Of a stretch of 34,048 nucleotides of DNA, positions 1 to 8,489 are shown piece by piece (the stretch's first letter is position 1; the number at the start of each line of letters is the position of its first letter). The notes under the pieces were generated by a model. It saw nothing but the letters and a program-made list of their open reading frames with translations. It had not been told where the DNA came from and did no database searches. Both the position numbers and the translations under genes were made by a program. Source of the DNA: Treponema sp. (GTDB taxonomy: Bacteria > Spirochaetota > Spirochaetia > Treponematales > Breznakiellaceae); contig JAIRPG010000060.1 of the NCBI GenBank assembly GCA_031257105.1, positions 1 through 34,048 of the forward strand, read 5' to 3'.

Positions 1-8
1 GCCCCCCG

Positions 9-30
9 CCGGGGAGGCGCGCCTCCCCGG
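9..30. repeat. Perfect 22-bp GC-rich palindrome
   Basis: Positions 9-19 are followed directly by their exact reverse complement at 20-30 (half-site CCGGGGAGGCG). It sits 14 bp beyond the stop codon of the minus-strand lipoprotein gene. No T-tract follows on either strand, so a classic intrinsic terminator is not supported. It could be a 3'-end RNA hairpin or a dispersed palindromic repeat; the left window edge hides its further context. Confidence 0.6.
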
Positions 31-43
31 GCCCCTCCCAATT

Positions 44-1375
44 TTATGGCTGCGTTAAAGTTCCCGTTATCCAGCCCCGGGAGAAACGTTGGGCCTCTAC
101 CCACGAATCTTCTCCGGCGCGGGGCAAGGCGTCGGTCAAGGGAAAGCCGTACCGGGAAAAACCTTCCAGCAGCGCCCCGGTGAACCCGCTCCGGTAGAGC
201 GTGGGCAGCGTATCCGGAAGGTTTGGAGGCTCCGGAGCCTCCAAACCGGGAAGGACGCCGGCGGCGACGAGGGCGTCCAAGAAGGGAGCGCGGATAACCC
301 GAACGGTAAAGGGCAGCGCCGGAGCGTCCAGGGCGGCGAACACCGTTTGGGCGTTATCAAAATACTGGAGGTATACGCCCTCAACGGATGCGGGCTCCCC
401 TTCCTCGGAAAGGAGTCTGCCGTCCCAGGGGATATACTCAGGCGGGCCGTCCGCTTCCGGGGGAATCCGGCTTTGCCCTTGACGGCGAGCGGCTTCCCTG
501 CGCCAGGCGTCGCGGAAAGCGCGGCGGAAAGCGCGGCGGAAAGCGCCCTCTTCCCCTTCTCCCCTGCCGCGAATACCGGCGGGTATTTCCGGTGAAATGA
601 CGTAATTTACGTCACCCCCGTCCGGGTGGGCGGCAAGACGTTCCCACGGAATAAAGGAAGCGCCTTCTTGAGCTATCAGAATGAGGCCGTAATCAAATGC
701 CTGGGCGATACCCCCATCCTGGAAAAAAACGTTTCCCCGGGGAGCGCCGTAGCCTGCCGCCCCGTTCGCGCCGCCAATGCCTTTGCTCTTCCCGTAGAAA
801 TCCAGGATAGGGCCGTGAACGAGCGCGGTCTCGCCCTCGCCGTCAACAAAGCTGCCGCCGGCAAAGCTGCCATCGGCAAAGTTGCCGCCGGCGCATATAG
901 CCAGTACCAGGGAGGGGATACCCCAGGAGTTGGCCGTTTCCGGCCCGGTATGACGCCAGTTTTGAACCCAGCTTACCGGATCGCGGGGAGGCCAGCGGTG
1001 AACGAGGTCGCCTCCCAGAACGCCCGCCAGGGGAATCCCTTGAAGCAACCCTTCAATATAGGCGTTTTGGAAGGATTCGGTCATGGGGCTTTTTTCCGCT
1101 TCCGGCACGGACGCTTCCGGCTGCCCCACGCCGGGGGGATACTCTAGCGCGGGAAGGGCGGCGGGGATAAAACGGAACCCTTCCGGTACGGCGTAGTTTC
1201 TCCGGTTAAAGCCGTCCGGTTCCGGAAGCCTCCCGGCGGTTTCGGAATCGCCGTCCGCGCCCGCGAAAGAAGGTGGGGCGGGGTCAGGCGGCTGTTTCAG
1301 CCCGGCGCACGCGCCCAGAAGCAGCGCGGCGGAGCAGGCGAAGAGAAGCGAGTTGCCTCGCCGAGCGTGTTTCAC
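44..1375 (-). CDS. Secreted lipoprotein of unknown function, possible LGFP-like repeats
   Basis: The 443-residue product starts with a basic n-region, a hydrophobic stretch and a lipobox LLGAC ending at Cys23, so it should be exported and lipid-anchored. The mature part begins Pro-rich. Two segments, GYGAPRGNVFFQDGG near residue 210 and YGFPLTDALPRAGED near residue 415, resemble LGFP-type cell-envelope repeats (a G-x-P core followed by a QxFxxG-like end); this is a visual resemblance only. Two in-frame tandem repeats are visible in the DNA: three 15-bp units at 848-892 encoding AGGSF-like units, and three 12-bp units at 512-547 encoding FRRA/FRDA. The start ATG overlaps the stop of the upstream aroF-pheA gene (ATGA), implying translational coupling, although no metabolic link is evident. 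I do not recognise the family. Confidence 0.8.
   Translation of the reverse strand: MKHARRGNSLLFACSAALLLGACAGLKQPPDPAPPSFAGADGDSETAGRLPEPDGFNRRNYAVPEGFRFIPAALPALEYPPGVGQPEASVPEAEKSPMTESFQNAYIEGLLQGIPLAGVLGGDLVHRWPPRDPVSWVQNWRHTGPETANSWGIPSLVLAICAGGNFADGSFAGGSFVDGEGETALVHGPILDFYGKSKGIGGANGAAGYGAPRGNVFFQDGGIAQAFDYGLILIAQEGASFIPWERLAAHPDGGDVNYVISPEIPAGIRGRGEGEEGAFRRAFRRAFRDAWRREAARRQGQSRIPPEADGPPEYIPWDGRLLSEEGEPASVEGVYLQYFDNAQTVFAALDAPALPFTVRVIRAPFLDALVAAGVLPGLEAPEPPNLPDTLPTLYRSGFTGALLEGFSRYGFPLTDALPRAGEDSWVEAQRFSRGWITGTLTQP
512..547. repeat. Three 12-bp tandem repeats inside the lipoprotein gene
   Basis: The unit GCGGAAAGCGCG occurs three times, the last copy with one change at its final base. 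It is in frame and encodes FRRA-FRRA-FRDA on the minus strand. Confidence 0.8.
848..892. repeat. Three 15-bp tandem repeats inside the lipoprotein gene
   Basis: The unit AAAGCTGCCGCCGGC is repeated with one or two substitutions per copy. It is in frame and encodes a Gly/Ser/Phe-rich pentapeptide run (NF-ADGSF-AGGSF type) on the minus strand. Confidence 0.8.
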
Positions 1376-3360
1376 GCCGCAGCCCGGTACATTCCCAGAA
1401 AATGAAAATCTTCGGTGATAGCCTTGAGTTCTCCGAGGGTCTGGGTAAAAAGCCCTTCGGTTTCGGGGATACTCACGTCAACGTAGAAAAGATACCGCCA
1501 GGGCTGCCCCTGAATAGGCCGGGATTCCAGTTTGGATAAATTGATGCCCCGCTCGCTCAAGATTTTGAGGCACGCAAAGAGGCTGCCCGGTTTGTTGGGA
1601 ACGGAAAAAATGAGAGACGCCTTATTGGGCCGCTCCGACCCCAGGCTTGGAGGTACCGGGGCGGCATCCCCCACCCGGCGGGATATGATCGCGAAACGGG
1701 TATAATTGAGAGGATTCGTTTCGATGCCCATCTTGAGAACCTTGAGGCCCTGAGCGGCGGCGGCGGCTTCCCCGGCAATGGCGGCGATGTGCGGGGGAAG
1801 TTCTCCGGCGCTGTTTTTTTCCCTCATGATGGAGGCCACGGCGGCGGCAGTGTTGTTCCACGGTTCAAGCCGCCATTGGGGATGCTTGTCTAGGAATTCC
1901 CGGCATTGCTCGAAGCCCTGGGGGTGGCTGCGGACAATGGTGAGAGAATCCATATCCGCGCCGGGGGCGGCGATAAGACAGTGGACGATCCGCAGCTTGA
2001 GTTCCCCCGCCATAGCAATATCGGGATAACGGATAAAAAGATCGTAGTTTTCGTGGATAGACCCGGCCAGGCTGTTCTCTACCGGCACAACCCCAAAGGC
2101 GGCGGATCCGTCCAGCACGGCGTTGAATACCAGGTTAAAGCCGGGGCAGGAGAGCCGGGGGACATCCTCTCCAAAGGCCCGCATCAATGCCCGCTCGGCG
2201 TACGCGCCGCTTTCCCCGGAGAAGGCGACGGGCAATTCCGCCGATAGCTTCGCTACCGGCGTTAGCGAAGCTACCGGCGTTAGCGAAGCTACCGGTGCGG
2301 CGCGGCGCGGGGCCGAGCCGGTAGACCGGGGGGTTCTGAGTAGTTCCTTGCCCACCACCGGGGCCAGGGCTTCGATGTCCCGCATGAGCCGCTCAAACTG
2401 CTCCGGGTAGAGGGACTGGGGGCCGTCGGAGAGGGCCTCGTCGGGCCGGGGGTGAACCTCCACGGTAAGGCCGTCCGCTCCGGCGGCAATGGCGGCTAGG
2501 GCGGCGGGGCTTATCTTAGCCCGAATCCCCACCGCGTGGCTGGGATCCACGATAACCGGCAGGTGGGAGAGGGCCTTCACCACCGGAATAGCCGAAATAT
2601 CCAGGGTGTTTCTGGTGTACGTTTCGAAGGTGCGGATGCCCCGCTCGCAGAGCGCCACATCCTTCGTGCCCGACGCCAGCAGATACTCCGCCGAGAGGAG
2701 CCATTCTTCGATAGTCGCCGAAGGGCCCCGTTTCAGGAGTACCGGCTTCCCCAGGGAACCTACCCGTTTCAAGAGCTCAAAATTCTGCATATTCCGGGCG
2801 CCGATCTGGAACATATCGGTGAGATCCCGCATCTGCGCGGCCCATTCTGGGGATACTACCTCGGTAACAATCGGCATATCCGCGGCTTCACCGGCGGCTT
2901 TCATAAACTCCAGCCCCTTCATTCCCAAACCCTGGAAGGCGTAGGGGCTCGTTCGGGGCTTAAAGGCCCCGCCTCGAAGGATCACCGCCCCGGATTCCCG
3001 AACCCGTAGGGCGGTCTCCAGGATCTGCTCCCGGCTTTCAACCGCGCAGGGCCCGGCGATGATGGTAATTCGAGAGCCGCCCATCTTCACCGCCGTCTCA
3101 CCTGAACCCACCGTAACAATAGTATCCTCGGCATGGGTTTCCCGTGAGGCCAGCTCATAGGGCTTGGAAGTGGCCGCCACCCGTTCCACGCCGGGGAGCA
3201 GGCTGAGTTCCCGTAAATCCGCCGCGCTTTTACCCACCGCGCCGATGATCAGGTCGTCACCCAGCTTCTGTTCCCGTACCGCGAAGCCCTGATCCCGCAG
3301 ATAGATCAAAATCATCTCTTTATCATGGGCGGAGACGCTTTTAGATAGTATAACGAGCAT
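1372..3360 (-). CDS. Bifunctional DAHP synthase / prephenate dehydratase with ACT domain
   Basis: This 662-residue fusion combines the first committed step of the shikimate pathway (phosphoenolpyruvate plus erythrose 4-phosphate to DAHP) with a late phenylalanine step (prephenate to phenylpyruvate). Residues 1-70 look like the ferredoxin-like regulatory domain of Thermotoga-type DAHP synthases. About 85-340 is the synthase core, with AGPCAVES at 102-109, KPRTSPYAFQGLG, IGARNMQNFELL, CERGIRTFE, VDPSHAVG and VEVHP. A repetitive linker (about 355-375) follows. The dehydratase (about 378-565) has VPVENSLAGSIHE and the catalytic NYTRF motif. The C-terminal ACT domain (about 580-655) carries ESRP, the Phe-binding motif. 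No chorismate mutase module is present. The ATG at 3360 is preceded by AAGGTGAGG. It is probably cotranscribed with the isomerase gene 46 bp upstream. GPS replaces the more usual GMS/GLS in the KRGxSATIEE motif. Confidence 0.93.
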   Translation of the reverse strand: MLVILSKSVSAHDKEMILIYLRDQGFAVREQKLGDDLIIGAVGKSAADLRELSLLPGVERVAATSKPYELASRETHAEDTIVTVGSGETAVKMGGSRITIIAGPCAVESREQILETALRVRESGAVILRGGAFKPRTSPYAFQGLGMKGLEFMKAAGEAADMPIVTEVVSPEWAAQMRDLTDMFQIGARNMQNFELLKRVGSLGKPVLLKRGPSATIEEWLLSAEYLLASGTKDVALCERGIRTFETYTRNTLDISAIPVVKALSHLPVIVDPSHAVGIRAKISPAALAAIAAGADGLTVEVHPRPDEALSDGPQSLYPEQFERLMRDIEALAPVVGKELLRTPRSTGSAPRRAAPVASLTPVASLTPVAKLSAELPVAFSGESGAYAERALMRAFGEDVPRLSCPGFNLVFNAVLDGSAAFGVVPVENSLAGSIHENYDLFIRYPDIAMAGELKLRIVHCLIAAPGADMDSLTIVRSHPQGFEQCREFLDKHPQWRLEPWNNTAAAVASIMREKNSAGELPPHIAAIAGEAAAAAQGLKVLKMGIETNPLNYTRFAIISRRVGDAAPVPPSLGSERPNKASLIFSVPNKPGSLFACLKILSERGINLSKLESRPIQGQPWRYLFYVDVSIPETEGLFTQTLGELKAITEDFHFLGMYRAAA
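2245..2291. repeat. Palindromic/tandem repeat in the aroF-pheA linker
   Basis: TAGCTTCGCTA at 2245-2255 is followed by its reverse complement TAGCGAAGCTA at 2263-2273 and again at 2281-2291, an 18-bp period with CCGGCGT spacers. It is read in frame on the minus strand as VASLTP-VASLTP-VAKL, exactly between the synthase and dehydratase domains. Confidence 0.85.
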
Positions 3361-3406
3361 AGAAACCTCACCTTCCCGCGAAAATTAACCGAAAACGGCC
3401 TTTCGC

Positions 3407-4138
3407 CTATTCAAGAACCTTCCTCAGTCCCTCGCAGCTTTGGCGTATCCCATCAAAGTGATCGCTGGAAAACTCTTCCTGCTCAACGATGTATGGATAC
3501 CGAGCGGGAGGGCACAAGGCGGCGATAGCCTTGAAGTCGATCCTCCCCCGGCCTACATACACATTCGCCGTACCTGTTTTGGCTATCTCTTTAGCGTGGA
3601 TGGCGCAAATCCTTCCAGCTTCAGCCACCGGCTTTAGATACCGTACCGGATCAACTCCCGCGTGGGCGATCCAGTACACATCCGGCTGAAATTGCACCGT
3701 GGGGGCTTTTTCCAGCAGAATGTCCAGCGCGTAACGTCCGTCAAATTGAACGAATTCATGGGCGTGGTTGTGATACCCCACCGTGATCCCGTCTTGGGCC
3801 GCTTTTTGGGCGCAAGACTCCAGAATAGCCGCGTTCTGGAGTACTTCTTCTTTGGAAGCGCAGCTTACCCAGGGACAGACGATGAGCTTAAAGCCCAGGG
3901 TCTTGAGGTACTGAATCTCGCCGTCCCAATTGTTTTGGAGCCGGTCGATACCCACATGGCTTGAAACCGCCTTGAGGCCGCAGGCCGCCAGCATTTCTTT
4001 TACGCGCTCAGGCGTATTCCCGTAATACCCGGCAAACTCGACTCCCCGGTATCCCGCTTTTTCCACGAGCGCCAGCGCCCCGGCAAAGTCCTTCTCCGCT
4101 TCTTCTTTTATTGACCAAAGCTGTAACGAAATATCCAT
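3407..4138 (-). CDS. Sugar phosphate isomerase/epimerase, xylose isomerase-like TIM barrel
   Basis: The 243-residue protein belongs to the AP endonuclease family 2 / xylose isomerase-like barrel superfamily. Recognisable barrel strands include YRGVEFAGYYG, LKAVSSHVG, GITVGYHNHAHEF, VQFQPDVYWI, AIHAKEI and YIVEQEEF. The H-N-H, D and E residues at strand ends fit the metal and substrate site of this group. Length is slightly short for the family (often 250-290) but the barrel appears complete. The ATG at 4138 has AAGGAG upstream. It is the first gene of a minus-strand run leading into aroF-pheA. The substrate cannot be read from the sequence; relatives act on keto-sugars or inositol derivatives. 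Confidence 0.85.
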   Translation of the reverse strand: MDISLQLWSIKEEAEKDFAGALALVEKAGYRGVEFAGYYGNTPERVKEMLAACGLKAVSSHVGIDRLQNNWDGEIQYLKTLGFKLIVCPWVSCASKEEVLQNAAILESCAQKAAQDGITVGYHNHAHEFVQFDGRYALDILLEKAPTVQFQPDVYWIAHAGVDPVRYLKPVAEAGRICAIHAKEIAKTGTANVYVGRGRIDFKAIAALCPPARYPYIVEQEEFSSDHFDGIRQSCEGLRKVLE

Positions 4139-4248
4139 CTTCTTCTCCTTATGATACCTTCGCCGTTTAACACGCCCCGCGCCCGGTAAAGATACCGCTC
4201 AAGTATACGCTTCTTTAAGGGCAGTGATAAGCGGTGATTCCGGAGGCG

Positions 4249-4277
4249 TTGCTTTTTTCCCTGTTTCGGACTATGTT
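4249..4277 (+). promoter_or_regulatory. Possible promoter for the alcohol dehydrogenase gene
   Basis: TTGCTT (4249-4254) and TATGTT (4272-4277) are separated by 17 nt, 37 nt upstream of the ATG. The match to the sigma70 consensus is moderate. The rest of the 176-bp divergent gap (4139-4314) shows nothing else clear. Confidence 0.35.
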
Positions 4278-4314
4278 GTTTTTAGAGTAGTCGGCAGCCG
4301 CCGAAGGAATTACC

Positions 4315-5433
4315 ATGAAGTTTATGTATACTATGCCGGTAAAAATCATTGCCGGAGAAGGATGCCTTAACGAAAACCGCGCCCTCCTTATGGAATTGGG
4401 AAGGAAGGCCCTCATCGTTACGGGAAAGCAGTCCGCCCAAAAGAACGGTTCATACGCCGATGCGGTTAAGGCGCTGGAAGCAAATGGTCAGGGCTTCTTT
4501 CTTTACGATAAAGTGATGAGCAACCCTACCGTTGACTGTGTTTTTGACGCGGCGGAAGCGGCCAAACGAGAAAGCTGTGACTTTGTCTTGGCCATCGGGG
4601 GTGGATCTCCCCTGGATGCGGGCAAAGCGGCGGCGGCCCTCGCGGTGAACGCGGTTGAAAAAGACGCAATCTTCAGGTTTTCCTGCGCCGGGGCGCTGCC
4701 CATTGCCGCCGTGCCTACCACCGCCGGTACCGGTTCTGAGGTAACCCAGTACGCCATCCTCACCAACCACGCCGCTCAAACCAAGACCTCTGTAGCAAGC
4801 CCGGCGCTTTTTCCGCGCTTCGCCTTTCTAGACGGGCGCTATATGCGGGGCCTCAGCCGGGCCGTCACCATCAATACCGCAATTGACGCCCTTTCCCACT
4901 CGATAGAAGGAATGTTGTCGGTCAGGGCTTCCGTGTTGAGCGATCCCATGGCAAAAAACAGCATCAAGGCCATTGCCGAATGTTTCCGGGCCCTCAAAGA
5001 GGACGAGCCGGGCCTTCCGGTGAGGGAGAAACTTCTCCATGCCAGTACATTGGCGGGCATGGTGATCGCCAATACGGGCACTACCGCCGTCCATGCCGCG
5101 GGTTATCAACTTACCTACCACCGGAACATCGATCACGGCAGGGCTAACGGTCTCCTCATCGGGGCGTACCTGCGGTTCGTTGAAAAAAAAGAGAAAAGCC
5201 TGGGTACAGACCGCGTAGGCGAGATCCTCGCGGCGTTAGGTATGCGGAACCTGGATGAATTCGACGCCGCGCTGAACGGCCTTTTAGGAGAACGGGAACG
5301 GTTCAGCGCCGCCGAGATCGAAGGTTACGCCGAAGCCGCCATGCGCGCGAAGAACATCGCCAACGCCGCCATAGCGCCCCAAAAACAAGAACTGCTGGCA
5401 ATTTTACAGAATGCTCTGGCGCCGGGCGCTTAA
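4315..5433 (+). CDS. Iron-containing (group III) alcohol dehydrogenase
   Basis: The 372-residue product is a full-length iron-type NAD(P)-dependent alcohol dehydrogenase, interconverting an alcohol and aldehyde in the cytoplasm. The nucleotide-binding domain contains AIGGGSPLDAGKAAA and VPTTAGTGSEVT. Metal ligands are visible as the D and H of AIDALSHSIEG and the two histidines of HAAGYQLTYHRNIDHGRANG. Start ATG 4315 is preceded by GAAGGAAT. It stands alone between a divergent isomerase gene and the mla operon. Substrate is unknown; a fermentative ethanol, butanol or diol role would fit an anaerobe but is inference. Confidence 0.93.
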   Translation: MKFMYTMPVKIIAGEGCLNENRALLMELGRKALIVTGKQSAQKNGSYADAVKALEANGQGFFLYDKVMSNPTVDCVFDAAEAAKRESCDFVLAIGGGSPLDAGKAAAALAVNAVEKDAIFRFSCAGALPIAAVPTTAGTGSEVTQYAILTNHAAQTKTSVASPALFPRFAFLDGRYMRGLSRAVTINTAIDALSHSIEGMLSVRASVLSDPMAKNSIKAIAECFRALKEDEPGLPVREKLLHASTLAGMVIANTGTTAVHAAGYQLTYHRNIDHGRANGLLIGAYLRFVEKKEKSLGTDRVGEILAALGMRNLDEFDAALNGLLGERERFSAAEIEGYAEAAMRAKNIANAAIAPQKQELLAILQNALAPGA

Positions 5434-5512
5434 AAAACCGGCGGATCCGAAGCTCCGGCTATGCCGGTGAGCCTTGAAAAGGCTGCGCCGTGTTCTTATA
5501 AAGACAGAGTTT

Positions 5513-6277
5513 ATGCTGCGTTTTTTTGGAAAAAAATTGGAAGAAATGGGACGCTATTTTGTCTTTGTAGGGGAGACGCTGGGGTATCTCTCGCGCCGGC
5601 CCTTCCGTATTGGACAGTATATCGCCGAAATAGAGCGTTTGGGGGTGAATTCGGTGCTGATCATCTTTCTTTCCGGCGGGGCTATAGGGATGATCTTCGC
5701 GCTGCAAATGGCGGCGCTGCTCCAACAGTTCCAGGCGGAGATAGGAACCGGCGCGGCGGTTTCTGTCGCCTTGGCCAGGGAATTGGCGCCGGTTATCACC
5801 ACGTTGATGCTAATCGCGAAGAACGGTTCCGCTATGGCGGCGGAGTTGGGAACGATGCAGGTAACGGAGCAGATAGACGCTCTGGAATCCATGTCCATCA
5901 GCGCGCTGCATTATCTGGTACTCCCCAGAGTAGTGGCGTCAGTGCTGGCCTTTCCGGTACTGACCTTGCTGGCCAATGTGATAGGCGCCGTCGGGGCGTA
6001 CGTTGTTTCGGTGTCCCTGTACGCTATTGATTCAGCCGGTTACTTAGATTATCTCTTCAGTTTTCTGCGCCCTCGTGATGTGTACATAGGGCTCATCAAA
6101 GCGGCGATCATGGGCTTTATCGTCTCTACCGTATGTTGTTTTTATGGACTGCGGACATCCCAGGGAGCCAAGGGAGTGGGAGACAGCGCTACCAAAGCGG
6201 TAGTGGTCTCGTCGGTATCTATTCTTGTAACCGACTATTTCCTCACGAGCTTTATGATACGGATCATATACGCATGA
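5513..6277 (+). CDS. mlaE: MlaE-type ABC transporter permease
   Basis: Inner-membrane permease of a Mla/MCE phospholipid transport system. The PF02405-like core is clear: GAIGMIFALQMAALLQ, LARELAPVITTLMLIAKNGSAMAAELGTMQVTEQIDALESM and several long hydrophobic segments, ending in FMIRIIYA. The frame is open back to a TTG at 5474, but ATG 5513 gives 254 residues, the usual family size, so I chose it; neither start has a strong Shine-Dalgarno. The stop overlaps the ATG of mlaF (ATGA), so the two subunits should be made together. Confidence 0.92.
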   Translation: MLRFFGKKLEEMGRYFVFVGETLGYLSRRPFRIGQYIAEIERLGVNSVLIIFLSGGAIGMIFALQMAALLQQFQAEIGTGAAVSVALARELAPVITTLMLIAKNGSAMAAELGTMQVTEQIDALESMSISALHYLVLPRVVASVLAFPVLTLLANVIGAVGAYVVSVSLYAIDSAGYLDYLFSFLRPRDVYIGLIKAAIMGFIVSTVCCFYGLRTSQGAKGVGDSATKAVVVSSVSILVTDYFLTSFMIRIIYA

Positions 6278-7026
6278 AGCCGATTATCCGTACCCAAAGT
6301 TTGAGCAAAACCTTCAATAACCACGCGGTACTCAAGAATGTGAACTTAGCGATCCCCGAAAAGTCGATATGCGCCATTATCGGCCAGAGCGGTACCGGCA
6401 AAAGCGTTCTTTTGAAGACGATCCTGGGTATGTTAAAGCCCGACAGCGGAAAAATCTGGTTCAAAGACACCGAATTGACCGCTTTGGATCGAAACGGTAT
6501 GATTGCTTTGCGAAGATGTTTCGGCTATTCCTTCCAGAACGCCGCGCTTTTCGATTCTATGACCGTGGAAGAAAACCTCGCTTTTCCTCTACGGGAAGCG
6601 CTGCGGATCAAAAATCAGATAGAAATAAACCGGCGGATAACGGAATTGCTCGATTGGATTGAATTGCCCGGTATAGCGTCTAAGCGGCCTGACGAATTAT
6701 CGGGAGGTATGCGAAAACGGGTGGGCGTGGCTCGAGCGCTGGTTATGCGCCCGGAGGTGCTTTTCTTTGATGAGCCCACCACCGGCTTAGACCCGGTTTT
6801 ATCGGAAACTATTAACAATCTGGTAGTCCGGGTAAACCGGGAATTGGATATTACCTGCGTGATGATCACCCACGATATACCGGCGGCCTTTCGTATCGCG
6901 GATAGGATAGCCGTGCTGGATCAGGGGTATATCATCGCCGACGGAACGCCCCTGGAAATCGCCCGATCGGATCACCCGCTGGTACGGGATTTTATCCGCA
7001 TCTCCTTTGTGAATTTAGAGGTATAA
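6274..7026 (+). CDS. mlaF: MlaF-type ABC transporter ATP-binding protein
   Basis: The 250-residue ATPase is the energy subunit of the MlaE/F/D system on the cytoplasmic face. Walker A GQSGTGKS lies at 37-44; also seen are the Q-loop YSFQNAALFDS, the signature LSGGMRKRVGVARAL, Walker B LFFDEPTTGLDP and the switch MITHD. ATG 6274 overlaps the mlaE stop. An in-frame extension back to 6133 exists but would run through the coding region of mlaE and is rejected. Its stop codon shares one base with the start of the MCE gene. Confidence 0.95.
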   Translation: MKPIIRTQSLSKTFNNHAVLKNVNLAIPEKSICAIIGQSGTGKSVLLKTILGMLKPDSGKIWFKDTELTALDRNGMIALRRCFGYSFQNAALFDSMTVEENLAFPLREALRIKNQIEINRRITELLDWIELPGIASKRPDELSGGMRKRVGVARALVMRPEVLFFDEPTTGLDPVLSETINNLVVRVNRELDITCVMITHDIPAAFRIADRIAVLDQGYIIADGTPLEIARSDHPLVRDFIRISFVNLEV

Positions 7027-8489
7027 TGTCACGGTATTTAAAAGTAGCCTTGTTTTTTATTCTTCTAGGAGGCGCCGGAGGAACTTATATCATCCTTTCC
7101 TCAGACGGGCTTAACGCCTTTAATACAAAGCTGTACAGCGCGACACTGCAAGACGCCACCGGCCTTTCCACTCGCTCCAAGGTGTACCTCGCCGGAGTGG
7201 CGGTAGGCAAAATTGAGGAAATTCTCTTGGAGGGAGCCGAGGCGCGGCTTAAAATCGCCTTTTTGAAGCATATTGAGATCCGCGAAAACGCCCGGCTCGC
7301 CCGGAAATCTTCTTCCATTCTGGGTACTTCTATTCTCGCCTTGGATCCGGGGACGGAACTGAGCCCTCTCATCCCCGAAGGAGGCCGGATCAATACCGAG
7401 CGGAACAGCCAGGACATAAACGCCGTAATGGGAACGGTTCAAGATGTCGGAGGACAGTTTTCGCAGTTGCTGGAGGAGCTTCAAGCTAATCAACTACAGG
7501 CGCTGACCGCCGCCCTAGAGAATTTTAACGCTCTTACCGCCAAGCTCAACGAGCGATCCGATGTGGAACTGGAGCGGGTATCCAGGATTCTGGAGGCGGC
7601 GGCGCTGATCGCTGAACAGACCCGGCGGATTCTAGAAGACCGAGAAACGGATATCGAGGGAGCGGCCGTGGACATCCGCGCCGCCCTCGAAAATCTGCGA
7701 ATGATTACCGAAGATATTAGGCAGGGACAAGGGAACCTCGGACAGGTTCTGTACGACGAAAAACTTTACCATAATCTCTTGTCCATAACCGGGAAAACCG
7801 GTACGGCGATAGATACGGTGCAAACTACCCTGGATACGGTGAATTCCGTAGCGGTCAACGTGAACGGCGTCGTCGACAGCGCCGCCGAGATCGTGGATCG
7901 GGCCTTAGGACTGGGCATACAGGTAGACGCGCTGTCCCAGTATGATATACGCGCCGGAACCATGCGCGCCGGGGCGTCTCTCCGGCTGGAGCCGGCGTCC
8001 AATGATCGCTGGTACCGCATCGGCGTTAGTTCACTTCCCGAAGGCATCGTTTCCCGTACCGTAAAGGAAACGACGACCTCGGGCGGTCTTGTTCCAGGGA
8101 CGATTCGGGAAGATACGATCGAAACCAAGTACACCGTAGCCTTTAACGTTGAATTAGCCCGGCGCTTCGGCCCGATAACGCTCCGTGGCGGCCTCTTGTA
8201 TAACACAGCGGGGCTGGGGATTGATATTCAGCCTATACGTTGGGTAAGTCTTTCCGGCGAAGTATTTGATTTTAAGGCCGGAGAAGTTCCGAATCTGCGA
8301 AGCGTCGTGACCATCTTCCCCTTCTTCGATCCTAACGGAGACAATCCCTGGAACTGGCTCTACTTCCAGGGCGGGGTCAACGACATCCTTCGGGATAAAC
8401 GAGATTTCTTTCTCGGCGGGGGGGTGCGTTTCGCCGACCGGGAAGTACGGGGGCTTGTGGGCTTGGTACCCTTCGGAGGCCGCTCGTAA
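7026..8489 (+). CDS. MCE-domain (MlaD-like) lipid transport protein with extra C-terminal domain
   Basis: The 487-residue protein has an N-terminal hydrophobic anchor (about 5-27) and an MCE domain at about 35-115 (YSATLQDATGLSTRSKVYLAGVAVGKI to the L-DPG region). A predicted helical, coiled-coil-like segment covers about 130-290. The last about 170 residues are rich in alternating aromatic/polar strands (ASLRLEPASNDRWYRIGVSS, KYTVAFNVELARRFGPITLR, FFLGGGVRFADREVRGLVGL). E. coli MlaD is about 183 residues, so this is far longer. The C-terminal part looks like beta-hairpins of an outer-membrane or barrel-like domain, which would let one polypeptide span the periplasm; this is inference. It is the last gene of mlaE-mlaF-mlaD; no MlaB or MlaC is encoded here. 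Confidence 0.88.
   Translation: MSRYLKVALFFILLGGAGGTYIILSSDGLNAFNTKLYSATLQDATGLSTRSKVYLAGVAVGKIEEILLEGAEARLKIAFLKHIEIRENARLARKSSSILGTSILALDPGTELSPLIPEGGRINTERNSQDINAVMGTVQDVGGQFSQLLEELQANQLQALTAALENFNALTAKLNERSDVELERVSRILEAAALIAEQTRRILEDRETDIEGAAVDIRAALENLRMITEDIRQGQGNLGQVLYDEKLYHNLLSITGKTGTAIDTVQTTLDTVNSVAVNVNGVVDSAAEIVDRALGLGIQVDALSQYDIRAGTMRAGASLRLEPASNDRWYRIGVSSLPEGIVSRTVKETTTSGGLVPGTIREDTIETKYTVAFNVELARRFGPITLRGGLLYNTAGLGIDIQPIRWVSLSGEVFDFKAGEVPNLRSVVTIFPFFDPNGDNPWNWLYFQGGVNDILRDKRDFFLGGGVRFADREVRGLVGLVPFGGRS

Noticed and set aside
2245-2291. CRISPR-like repeat
   Set aside because: The units are 11-18 bp, adjacent, inside a coding linker and lack spacers of constant length; no cas genes are present.
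6133-6273. N-terminal extension of mlaF
   Set aside because: It would overlap mlaE by about 145 bp. The family start coincides with ATG 6274, which forms the usual ATGA overlap.
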